Shown: positions 1 to 5,230 of the stretch, one piece after another
Position numbering within the stretch: the first letter of the stretch is position 1
Layout of the letters: every line of letters starts with the position of its first letter
NCBI GenBank assembly: GCA_035557095.1
Contig: DATMEB010000066.1
Span: forward strand, 1-7,757
DNA: 7,757 bases
DNA from: JALZDI01 sp035557095
Lineage (GTDB): Bacteria; Actinomycetota; Actinomycetes; Propionibacteriales; Nocardioidaceae
Direction: 5' to 3'
Program-made: the position numbers and the translations under genes
Notes under the pieces: generated by a model
What the model was told of the DNA's origin: nothing
Seen by the model: the letters and a program-made list of their open reading frames with translations, nothing else
Databases searched by the model: none

Positions 1-605
1 TACGTGCCGCGCCGCAGCTCGACGTCGTTGCGCGTGTACTGCAGTTCCGTGAGGTGTCGGATCAGCGCGCGCTGCTCGATGTGCTCGCCCTTGGCGAGGA
101 TCAGCCGCAGCTTGAGGTAGTCCTCGGGGTCGCCGAGGCCGTAGATCGCAGACACCGTGGCGACGATGATCGCGTCCGGCCGCGACAGCAGCGCCTTGGT
201 CGCCGACAGCCGCATCTGCTCGATGTGCTCGTTGAGCGAGCTGTCCTTGTCGATGAACGTGTCCGACGACGGGATGTACGCCTCGGGCTGGTAGTAGTCG
301 TAGTACGAGACGAAGTACTCGACGGCGTTGTCGGGGAAGACCTGCCGCAGCTCGTTGGCGAACTGCGCGGCCAGCGTCTTGTTGGGCTGCATCACCAGCG
401 TGGGTCGCTGCAGCCGCTCCACCAGCCACGCGACGGTCGCCGTCTTGCCGGTGCCGGTGGCCCCGAGCAGCACAGAGTCCTTGGCGCCGCCCCCGACCCG
501 GCGCTCGAGCTCGTCGATCGCGGTCGGCTGGTCGCCGGAAGGCTCGTAGTCGGAGACGACCTTGAACGGCGCAACCGTGCGCTCGATGTCGGTGACGGGA
601 CGCAT
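1..605 (-). CDS. uvrB: UvrABC excinuclease subunit B, N-terminal part (runs off the left edge)
   Basis: UvrB is the damage-verifying helicase-like subunit of cytoplasmic nucleotide excision repair; it is loaded by UvrA and recruits UvrC. The visible 201 residues (the family is about 660-720 long) begin MRPVTDIERTVAPFKVVSDY. They contain the Walker A motif GATGTGKT (residues 48-55, K54), then PNKTLAAQ (74-81) and the DNA-inserting beta-hairpin region YYDYYQPEAYIP (101-112). VATVSAIYGLGDP (148-160) follows, and the fragment ends in QYTRNDVELRRGT. The ATG at 605 is chosen because the family N-terminus aligns there and a -10 element lies 6 nt upstream; no Shine-Dalgarno is visible. The first ~70 residues look actinobacterial. 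From about residue 113, SSDTFIDKD and NEHIEQMRLSATKALL resemble gamma/betaproteobacterial UvrB rather than the usual actinobacterial TDTYIEKDSSIN...VERLRHSAT. It may therefore be a transferred, mosaic or second uvrB. Identity as UvrB is very secure. Confidence 0.96.
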   Translation of the reverse strand, partial: MRPVTDIERTVAPFKVVSDYEPSGDQPTAIDELERRVGGGAKDSVLLGATGTGKTATVAWLVERLQRPTLVMQPNKTLAAQFANELRQVFPDNAVEYFVSYYDYYQPEAYIPSSDTFIDKDSSLNEHIEQMRLSATKALLSRPDAIIVATVSAIYGLGDPEDYLKLRLILAKGEHIEQRALIRHLTELQYTRNDVELRRGT

Positions 606-611
606 GAACCC

Positions 612-634
612 ACGGTACGGGCAGGCACCGACAA
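612..634 (-). promoter_or_regulatory. RecA-independent DNA-damage promoter (PafBC type) of uvrB
   Basis: Reading the minus strand from 634, TTGTCGGTG (634-626) is followed by exactly 8 nt and then TACCGT (617-612), six bases before the uvrB ATG. This fits the published mycobacterial consensus TTGTCRGTG-N8-TANNNT for RecA/LexA-independent damage-inducible promoters, which is bound by the WYL-domain regulator pair PafB/PafC. All nine upstream bases, the spacing and the three defined -10 bases match. The transcript would start at or next to the ATG and be leaderless. No LexA-type box (GAAC-N4-GTTC) is seen in 606-690. The assignment to PafBC is inferred from the motif. Confidence 0.75.
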
Positions 635-677
635 CGCCGACATCCCGAGGTGCCCCTCGCGGGGGCCACGGACGCCG

Positions 678-683
678 TAGATT
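678..683 (+). promoter_or_regulatory. -10 element of the phospholipase D-like gene
   Basis: TAGATT matches the actinobacterial TANNNT -10 box and ends 7 nt before the ATG at 691. Transcription would start at about 690-691 and give a leaderless mRNA; no purine-rich ribosome binding site precedes the ATG. No convincing -35 hexamer is present at 17-19 bp. A small GC-rich inverted repeat (GCCCC at 652-656, GGGGC at 662-666) lies where the -35 would be. The 85 bp between 605 and 691 serve both this gene and divergent uvrB. Confidence 0.5.
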
Positions 684-690
684 TGCTGCC

Positions 691-1929
691 ATGAGCCCGT
701 TCGCCGTCGTTCGCAGCGCCGTGAAGCGCTTCCTGCTGCTGGCGCTGGGCCTGCAGCTCACCGTGATCGCCGTCCTCACCGGCATCGACGCCTGGCGTCG
801 CCGGCACCGCCCGCAGTCGGCCGAGTTCCCCCGCAGCGAGCCCGGGACGGTCGCGATCGGGGCGTCCAAGGTGACCACGTTCACCTACGGCGAGGACCTG
901 TACGACGCGATGCTGGCGGCGATCCGCGGCGCCCGGGAGCGGGTGCTGTTCGAGTCGTTCATCTGGAAGGCCGACGACGTCGGTCAGGAGTTCAAGGAGG
1001 AGCTGGTCCGGGCCGCCGAGCGCGGCATCGAGGTCTACGTGATCTACGACGGGTTCGCCAACCTGGTCGTGCCCGCACAGTTCAAGCGGTTCCCGAGCAC
1101 GCTGCAGGTGATCGAGTACCCCGTGTTTCCGGCCGGCTGGCGGTTCTACGACCTGCGCAGGTCCGGCCGCGACCACCGCAAGCTGCTGGTCGTCGACGGG
1201 GAGATCGGCTTCGTCGGCGGCTACAACGTGGGCTCCTGGTACGCCACCGAGTGGCGGGACACCCATCTGCGCATCGACGGGCCCAGCGTCTGGGACCTGG
1301 AGAACGCGTTCATCGACTTCTGGAACCTGCACCGCGACGACCACCACCCCGAGCTCGGCGACCCCGGCGCCCAGCAGTGGGAGGCGCGGATCCGGGTGCA
1401 CCGCAACGTGCCGCGGCTGTGGGTGTTCCCGATCCGCGGGATGTACCTCGAGGCCATCGACCGCGCCCAGCACCACATCTACCTCACCCAGGCGTACTTC
1501 ATCCCCGACGAGCAGATCCTCAAGTCTCTGCTGGCGGCCGCGCGCCGGGGCGTGGACGTACGGATCCTGGTGCCGGAGGTGTCCAACCACGTCGTGGCCG
1601 ACTGGCTGTCGCGGGGCTTCTACACCTCGCTGCTGCGGGGCGGCGTACGGCTGATGCTGTACCAGGACGCGATGGTGCACGCGAAGACCGCGACCATCGA
1701 CGGGCAGTGGACCACGATCGGCACGGCCAACATCGACCGGCTGAGCCTGACCGGCAACTACGAGATCAACGTGGAGCTGTACGACAGCGGGCTGGCCGAG
1801 CAGATGCAGCGGGTGTTCGAGACCGACTGCGGCAACGCCCGCGAGCTCACGCTGGCCGAGTGGGAACGGCGCACGCTGGCCGCGAAGTTCAGCGAGGCCG
1901 TGCTGGCACCGCTGCGCCCGCTGCTGTAG
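691..1929 (+). CDS. Membrane-anchored phospholipase D / cardiolipin synthase-like protein with two HKD motifs
   Basis: The 412-residue product has one hydrophobic segment near the N-terminus (about residues 13-31, FLLLALGLQLTVIAVL) followed by RRRHR, so the catalytic part probably follows a single anchor. Two HxK(x)4D motifs are intact: DHRKLLVVDG (H162, K164, D169) with GGYN at 176-179, and VHAKTATIDG (H330, K332, D337) with GTAN at 344-347. The two HKD halves form one active site, with a phosphohistidine intermediate that transfers or hydrolyses phosphatidyl groups; cardiolipin synthase and phosphatidyltransferase are the usual annotations. Bacterial ClsA usually has two N-terminal membrane segments, and at least some actinobacteria make cardiolipin with a CDP-alcohol-type enzyme, so the true substrate is open. 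The ATG at 691 is preferred over an upstream in-frame ATG at 562, because the extra 43 residues overlap uvrB and its promoter and are not family-like. It is divergent from uvrB and convergent with the glycosylase gene, and probably monocistronic. Confidence 0.88.
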   Translation: MSPFAVVRSAVKRFLLLALGLQLTVIAVLTGIDAWRRRHRPQSAEFPRSEPGTVAIGASKVTTFTYGEDLYDAMLAAIRGARERVLFESFIWKADDVGQEFKEELVRAAERGIEVYVIYDGFANLVVPAQFKRFPSTLQVIEYPVFPAGWRFYDLRRSGRDHRKLLVVDGEIGFVGGYNVGSWYATEWRDTHLRIDGPSVWDLENAFIDFWNLHRDDHHPELGDPGAQQWEARIRVHRNVPRLWVFPIRGMYLEAIDRAQHHIYLTQAYFIPDEQILKSLLAAARRGVDVRILVPEVSNHVVADWLSRGFYTSLLRGGVRLMLYQDAMVHAKTATIDGQWTTIGTANIDRLSLTGNYEINVELYDSGLAEQMQRVFETDCGNARELTLAEWERRTLAAKFSEAVLAPLRPLL

Positions 1930-1931
1930 GA

Positions 1932-1970
1932 GGCGGCACGGCTAGGAGGGCAGGTGCCGCCGGGGCGGCA
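1932..1970. terminator. GC-rich hairpin(s) at a convergent gene junction
   Basis: GGCGGCAC (1932-1939) and GTGCCGCC (1954-1961) form a perfect 8-bp stem with a 14-nt loop, just after the phospholipase D stop and spanning the stop codon of the opposing glycosylase gene. The right arm can also pair with GGCGGCA (1964-1970) in an alternative tight hairpin. There is no T-tract, as is common in high-GC actinobacteria. Being symmetrical, it could work in both directions for the two converging genes. The pairing is seen directly; the terminator role is inferred. Confidence 0.4.
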
Positions 1971-2874
1971 TCCGGGGGCCGCGCCGCGGCGCGGCGGCGC
2001 CGGCGAGCTCGAGCAGCCGCTGCACGCGGTAGCGGTGCGGGCGGTACGGCGCGACCAGCACCGCGAGCCCCGCGTCGTCGACCCGCGCCCCGGTCATGGC
2101 CCAGCCGATGTTCTTGGCCACGTGGTAGTCGCCGAAGCTGATCGCGTCGGCGTCGCCGTGTGCCCGCTGGCGTACCTCCGCCGAGGTCCACACGCCCACC
2201 CCGGGCAGCGACCGAAGCCGGCGGTCGACCTCGTCGGCGGGCAGGCCGACGGTGCGTTCGAGCGAGCCCGCGACCCGGGCCGCGGTGAGCACGACCCGCG
2301 ACCGCGCCGGGTCGACGTGGCAGCGCAGCCACTCCCACGACGGGATGTGCCGGATGTCGGCCGGCGTGGGCAGGACCCGCATCCCGCGGGCCTCCCCCGG
2401 CCCCGGGGCCGGCTCGCCGAACCTGCGCAGGAGGGTACGCCAGCCCCGTCGCGCCTCCTGACCGGTGACCTTCTGCTCCAGCGCGGCGGCGACCATCGCC
2501 TCGAACACCAGCCCGGTCGCCGGCACCCGCAGGCCGGGCATCCGGCGGACCGCGTCGTGCAGCACCGGATGGTCCGGCGCGAAGCCGCCGGGATCGTCGT
2601 CGGCGCCGAGCATGGCCGGCAGCCGGTCGAGCATCCAGTCGGCACCCGGCCCCCAGGCCTGGGCGAGCACGTCGCCGTTGCCCAGGTCACGGCGCAGGTG
2701 CAGCGTCGCCGGACCGGTGGGCGTCCGGGCGGCGCGCCAGATGCTGCCGTCGCGGTCGACCTGGAACGCGGGGTCGCCCCGGCCCCGTCGCAGCGCCGAC
2801 AGGGTGGCGCCGACGTCGCAAGGGAACTCCGGTCTCCACACCCGGCGGGCGACGGAGATGGGGGCTGTCGGCAC
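1942..2874 (-). CDS. AlkA-like HhH-GPD DNA glycosylase (DNA-3-methyladenine glycosylase family)
   Basis: The 310-residue product fits a base-excision-repair glycosylase that flips out and removes alkylated bases such as 3-methyladenine. The helix-hairpin-helix is RSLPGVGVWTSAEV (221-234). It is followed by AISFGDYHVAKN (244-255), where D249 aligns with the catalytic Asp of AlkA (PDDYLIK region). The C-terminal PYRPHRYRVQRLLEL (276-290) is typical of the actinobacterial branch. The N-terminal half (PISVARRVWRPEFPCDVGATL...) fits the TATA-binding-like domain of this family. The GTG at 2874 is chosen because homology begins here and a -10 box (TATTCT) lies 8 nt upstream; the frame is open further to 3012, but that extension would overlap ligB and is not family-like. 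No Fe-S cysteine cluster of the Nth/MutY type is seen. It is divergent from ligB, which suggests a functional link in repair. The family is secure; the exact substrate is not. Confidence 0.88.
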   Translation of the reverse strand: MPTAPISVARRVWRPEFPCDVGATLSALRRGRGDPAFQVDRDGSIWRAARTPTGPATLHLRRDLGNGDVLAQAWGPGADWMLDRLPAMLGADDDPGGFAPDHPVLHDAVRRMPGLRVPATGLVFEAMVAAALEQKVTGQEARRGWRTLLRRFGEPAPGPGEARGMRVLPTPADIRHIPSWEWLRCHVDPARSRVVLTAARVAGSLERTVGLPADEVDRRLRSLPGVGVWTSAEVRQRAHGDADAISFGDYHVAKNIGWAMTGARVDDAGLAVLVAPYRPHRYRVQRLLELAGAAAPRRGPRMPPRRHLPS

Positions 2875-2887
2875 AACACAGCAGAAT
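2865..2887 (+). promoter_or_regulatory. ligB promoter with a degenerate damage-inducible box
   Basis: CAGAAT (2882-2887) sits 6 nt before the ligB GTG and keeps the important A at position 2 and T at position 6 of the -10, although the first base is C rather than T. CTGTCGGCA (2865-2873) stands exactly 8 nt upstream and keeps the TGTCGG core of the PafBC-type box TTGTCRGTG (6 of 9 positions). The same N8 spacing as at uvrB makes the match more believable, but both halves are imperfect. A start at 2894 would give a leaderless mRNA. Confidence 0.4.
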
Positions 2888-2888
2888 A
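2883..2888 (-). promoter_or_regulatory. -10 element of the DNA glycosylase gene
   Basis: On the minus strand TATTCT (2888-2883) matches TANNNT and ends 8 nt before the GTG at 2874. Exactly 8 nt upstream of it is CTGTAGGAG (2905-2897), which shares 6 of 9 positions with the damage-promoter box TTGTCRGTG but lacks the central C, so that box is doubtful. The -10 overlaps the ligB -10 on the other strand by five bases. No Shine-Dalgarno is visible, so the transcript is likely leaderless. Confidence 0.5.
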
Positions 2889-2893
2889 GGCCC

Positions 2894-4456
2894 GTGCTCC
2901 TACAGTCGCTGGTCTCGACCTCGCGCGAGATCTCCTCGACCCGGTCCCGGACCGCCAAGACCGCGCTGCTCGCCGAGGCGCTGCGTGCCGCGGAGCCCGA
3001 CGAGGTGCCCACCGTCGTGAGCTACCTGTCCGGCGAGCTGCGGCAGCGCCGCATCGGCGTGGGCTGGCGCTCGCTGCAGGAGCTCCCGCCGGCGGCGGAG
3101 GCCCCCACGCTGAGCGTCGCCGAGGCGCACGAGGCCTTCGAGCGCATGGGTCTGTTGTCGGGCTCGGGTTCGCAGGCCGCGCGCGCGACCGAGCTGACGC
3201 AGCTGTTCGAGCGCGCGACCTCCGAGGAGCAGGAGTACCTCGCGCTGCTGGTGATGGGCGAGCTGCGTCAGGGCGCGCTCGACGGCGTGATGCTCGCCGC
3301 GGTCGCGGAGGCCGCGGGCGTGCCCGGTGACGCCGTCCGCCGCGCGGTCATGCTGCGCGGCGCCACCGGTCCGGTGGCCGCCGCGGCGCTGGCCGAGGGC
3401 GTGGCCGGTCTCGACCGGTTCCGGCTGGAGGTCGGGCAGCCGCTGCGGCCGATGCTGGCCTCGACCGCCGCCGACGTCCCCGCGGCGATGGCCAAGGCCG
3501 CCGAGGGGGCCGAGGACGCGCCGGTCGCGGTGGAGTGGAAGGTCGACGGCATCCGCGTGCAGGTGCATCGCGAGGGCGACGACGTCCGCGTGTTCACCCG
3601 CTCCCTCGACGACATCACGGCGCGCGTGCCGGAGATGGTCGAGGCCGTCGCCTCGCTGCCCGCCACCTCGGTGGTGCTCGACGGCGAGGCGGTCGCACTC
3701 GACGAGGCCGGCCGGGCCCGGCCGTTCCAGGCGACCGGGTCGCGTACGGCGAGCAGCGCCAACGTGACCGACCTGCGCGCCCGGGTTCCGCTCACGACCT
3801 ACTTCTTCGACGTCCTGCACCTCGACGGCGACGACCTGCTCGACCTGCCGGGCGCGGACCGGCAGGACCGGCTCGTCGGGCTGCTGCCCGCCGACCAGCA
3901 GATCCCGCGGCTGGTCACCGCCGACGTCGCGGAGGCCCGCCGGTTCTTCGCCGAGGCCGTCGCGGCCGGCCACGAGGGTGTGGTGGTCAAGCGGCTCGGC
4001 GAGGCCTACGAAGCGGGCCGGCGCGGCTCCGGCTGGGTGAAGGTCAAGCCGCGGCACACGCTCGACCTCGTGGTGCTGGCCGCCGAGTGGGGGCACGGCC
4101 GGCGGCGGGGGTGGCTGTCCAACCTGCACCTGGGCGCCCGCGACGAGGAGTCCGGCGAGCTGGTGATGCTCGGCAAGACGTTCAAGGGGCTCACCGACGC
4201 GATGCTGACCTGGCAGACCGAACGGCTGCTGGAGCTGGAGAGCCACCGCGACGAGCACGTGGTCTACGCCCGGCCGGGGCTGCTGGTCGAGATCGCGTTC
4301 GACGGTGTGCAGACGTCGCCCCGCTACCCCGGCGGGATGGCCCTGCGGTTCGCGCGCGTGCTGCGGCACCGCACCGACAAGACCGCCGAGGAGGCCGACA
4401 CCGTGCAGACCGTGCGCGCGATCCACACCGGCGCGCGGCCGCCGACTGACGTGTAA
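2894..4456 (+). CDS. ligB: ATP-dependent DNA ligase, LigB type
   Basis: This 520-residue enzyme seals nicks by the lysine-AMP mechanism; in actinobacteria LigB is an accessory ligase beside the essential NAD-dependent LigA. Residues 1-180 form the N-terminal DNA-binding domain (VVSYLSGELRQRRIGVGW, 41-58; MGELRQGALDGVML, 121-134). The nucleotidyltransferase domain has motif I EWKVDG (214-219, catalytic K216), SLDD (237-240), motif III LDGE (262-265), TTYFFDVLHLDG (301-312), motif IV EGVVVK (361-366) and motif V WVKVKP (381-386). The OB-fold follows, with GKTFKGLTDAML (427-438) and RYPGGMALRFARV (477-489). The sequence follows Mycobacterium tuberculosis LigB from end to end at the usual length. 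The GTG at 2894 is used because the VLLQSLVSTS start matches the LigB N-terminus; the open frame further upstream is antisense to the glycosylase gene. There is no polymerase or nuclease domain, so it is not LigD. Its stop codon lies inside the palindrome upstream of tetR. Confidence 0.95.
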   Translation: MLLQSLVSTSREISSTRSRTAKTALLAEALRAAEPDEVPTVVSYLSGELRQRRIGVGWRSLQELPPAAEAPTLSVAEAHEAFERMGLLSGSGSQAARATELTQLFERATSEEQEYLALLVMGELRQGALDGVMLAAVAEAAGVPGDAVRRAVMLRGATGPVAAAALAEGVAGLDRFRLEVGQPLRPMLASTAADVPAAMAKAAEGAEDAPVAVEWKVDGIRVQVHREGDDVRVFTRSLDDITARVPEMVEAVASLPATSVVLDGEAVALDEAGRARPFQATGSRTASSANVTDLRARVPLTTYFFDVLHLDGDDLLDLPGADRQDRLVGLLPADQQIPRLVTADVAEARRFFAEAVAAGHEGVVVKRLGEAYEAGRRGSGWVKVKPRHTLDLVVLAAEWGHGRRRGWLSNLHLGARDEESGELVMLGKTFKGLTDAMLTWQTERLLELESHRDEHVVYARPGLLVEIAFDGVQTSPRYPGGMALRFARVLRHRTDKTAEEADTVQTVRAIHTGARPPTDV

Positions 4457-4468
4457 CTCCGCGTTACA
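4452..4468. promoter_or_regulatory. 17-bp palindrome, probable operator of the TetR-family repressor
   Basis: TGTAAC-N5-GTTACA is a perfect inverted repeat with 6-bp arms, AT-rich in a very GC-rich setting. Its centre (4460) is about 30 bp upstream of the presumed transcription start of the tetR gene, so it covers the -35 region. It also contains the ligB stop codon. Palindromes of this size and position are typical operators for autoregulated TetR-family proteins. The repeat is seen directly; binding is inferred. Confidence 0.6.
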
Positions 4469-4477
4469 GCACTGGGC

Positions 4478-4483
4478 TAGGGT
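4478..4483 (+). promoter_or_regulatory. -10 element of the tetR operon
   Basis: TAGGGT fits TANNNT and ends 6 nt before the GTG at 4490, again pointing to a leaderless transcript. No Shine-Dalgarno precedes the GTG. The -35 position falls inside the palindrome at 4452-4468, so a bound repressor would block RNA polymerase. Confidence 0.5.
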
Positions 4484-4489
4484 GGGCGC

Positions 4490-5218
4490 GTGGCCTCGGA
4501 CCTCCTGCCAGATGCTCCGGGCGGCGACCGGCCCGGTCGTCGTCCGACGACGGCTGCCCGCCGGCGTGAGCGGGCGGAGGCGATCATCGCGGCCACCCGG
4601 GCGCTGTTCGACGAACGGGGCGTACGCGACGCGCAGATCGACGACATCGCCCGCGCGGTGGGTGTCAACCGAGCGATCATCTACCGGCACTTCACCGGCA
4701 AGGAGGAGCTGTTCGGCCTGACGCTGGTCGGCTATCTCGACGAGCTCGCCGGGGATCTGCGCGACGCCGACGACACCTCGGCCGACCCGGCCACCCGGCT
4801 GCGCGCACTCACCGGGGCCTTCCACGACTTCGGCATGACCTACCCCGCCTTCGTCGACTGTGCGCAGATGCTGATGCGCAACACCGGGTCCGAGCTGTTC
4901 GCGGAGTTCAGCGAGGGCGCCGTGTTCCGCCTCGGCCGGGCGATCGCGCAGTGTCTCGGCCACCTGGTCGAGGTGCTCGAGGCCGGCGTCGAGGCCGGGC
5001 AGTTCCACATCGCCGACCCGCACCTGCTGGCGAACACGCTGTACGCCCAGGGGCTCGGCACGATGCAGCTCGCCCGGGTCGGACTGCTGGTCAAGGAGGC
5101 CGGGCCGGGGATGCCCACCGTGGCACCGCTGCCCGCTGACCAGGTGCGCGACTACCTGGTCGCCGCCAGCGTCGCCATGGCCGTGGGAATCGACGACGAG
5201 CAGACCAACGCACCGTGA
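4490..5218 (+). CDS. TetR/AcrR-family transcriptional regulator
   Basis: The 242-residue protein is a one-component repressor. An unstructured basic lead (about residues 1-28) precedes the TetR DNA-binding domain: AIIAATRALFDERG (31-44), then the helix-turn-helix DDIARAVGVNRAIIYRHF (51-68) and TGKEELF. The recognition helix is around NRAIIYR (60-66). The all-helical C-terminal part (about 90-235) is the variable ligand and dimerisation domain, and its ligand cannot be named. The GTG at 4490 is supported by the -10 box 6 nt upstream and by the position of the operator-like palindrome. The stop is 12 bp before the start of the reductase gene on the same strand, so the two very probably form an operon and the regulator probably senses a substrate or product related to that reductase or to the acyl-CoA metabolism next door. 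Autorepression through 4452-4468 is inferred. Confidence 0.9.
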   Translation: MASDLLPDAPGGDRPGRRPTTAARRRERAEAIIAATRALFDERGVRDAQIDDIARAVGVNRAIIYRHFTGKEELFGLTLVGYLDELAGDLRDADDTSADPATRLRALTGAFHDFGMTYPAFVDCAQMLMRNTGSELFAEFSEGAVFRLGRAIAQCLGHLVEVLEAGVEAGQFHIADPHLLANTLYAQGLGTMQLARVGLLVKEAGPGMPTVAPLPADQVRDYLVAASVAMAVGIDDEQTNAP

Positions 5219-5222
5219 GGAG
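5217..5222 (+). promoter_or_regulatory. Ribosome binding site of the reductase gene
   Basis: GAGGAG overlaps the TGA stop of tetR and lies 8 nt before the GTG at 5231. It is the only clear Shine-Dalgarno among the starts in this window and fits an internal operon gene. It fixes the GTG at 5231 as the start. Confidence 0.65.
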
Positions 5223-5230
5223 CCGCTGAC

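Noticed and set aside
652..666. Hairpin GCCCC-TCGCG-GGGGC between uvrB and the phospholipase D-like gene as a terminator or riboswitch
   Set aside because: Both neighbouring transcripts seem to begin downstream of it, so it would not be transcribed; a 5-bp GC stem is expected often in this composition.
54..680. A 208-codon plus-strand frame opposite uvrB
   Set aside because: It lies antisense to clear UvrB motifs and has a biased composition.
562..690. 43-codon N-terminal extension of the phospholipase D-like protein
   Set aside because: It would overlap uvrB and both promoters, and has no family similarity; the ATG at 691 directly precedes the anchor segment and has its own -10 box.
606..690. 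LexA/SOS box for uvrB
   Set aside because: No GAAC-N4-GTTC-like palindrome is present; the nearest GAAC (606-609 area) has no partner half at the right distance.
1251..2141. A 296-codon plus-strand frame overlapping the end of the phospholipase D-like gene
   Set aside because: Low-complexity Arg/Ala/Gly/Pro product in another frame of a gene with intact HKD motifs; no homology recognised.
1954..2889. A 311-codon plus-strand frame opposite the glycosylase gene
   Set aside because: Antisense shadow; the minus-strand frame has the HhH-GPD motif and catalytic Asp.
2465..2893. Longer start for ligB
   Set aside because: The extension is antisense to the glycosylase gene; LigB homology starts at the GTG at 2894.
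2875..3012. Longer start for the glycosylase
   Set aside because: The extra 46 residues are antisense to the conserved LigB N-terminus and are not family-like.
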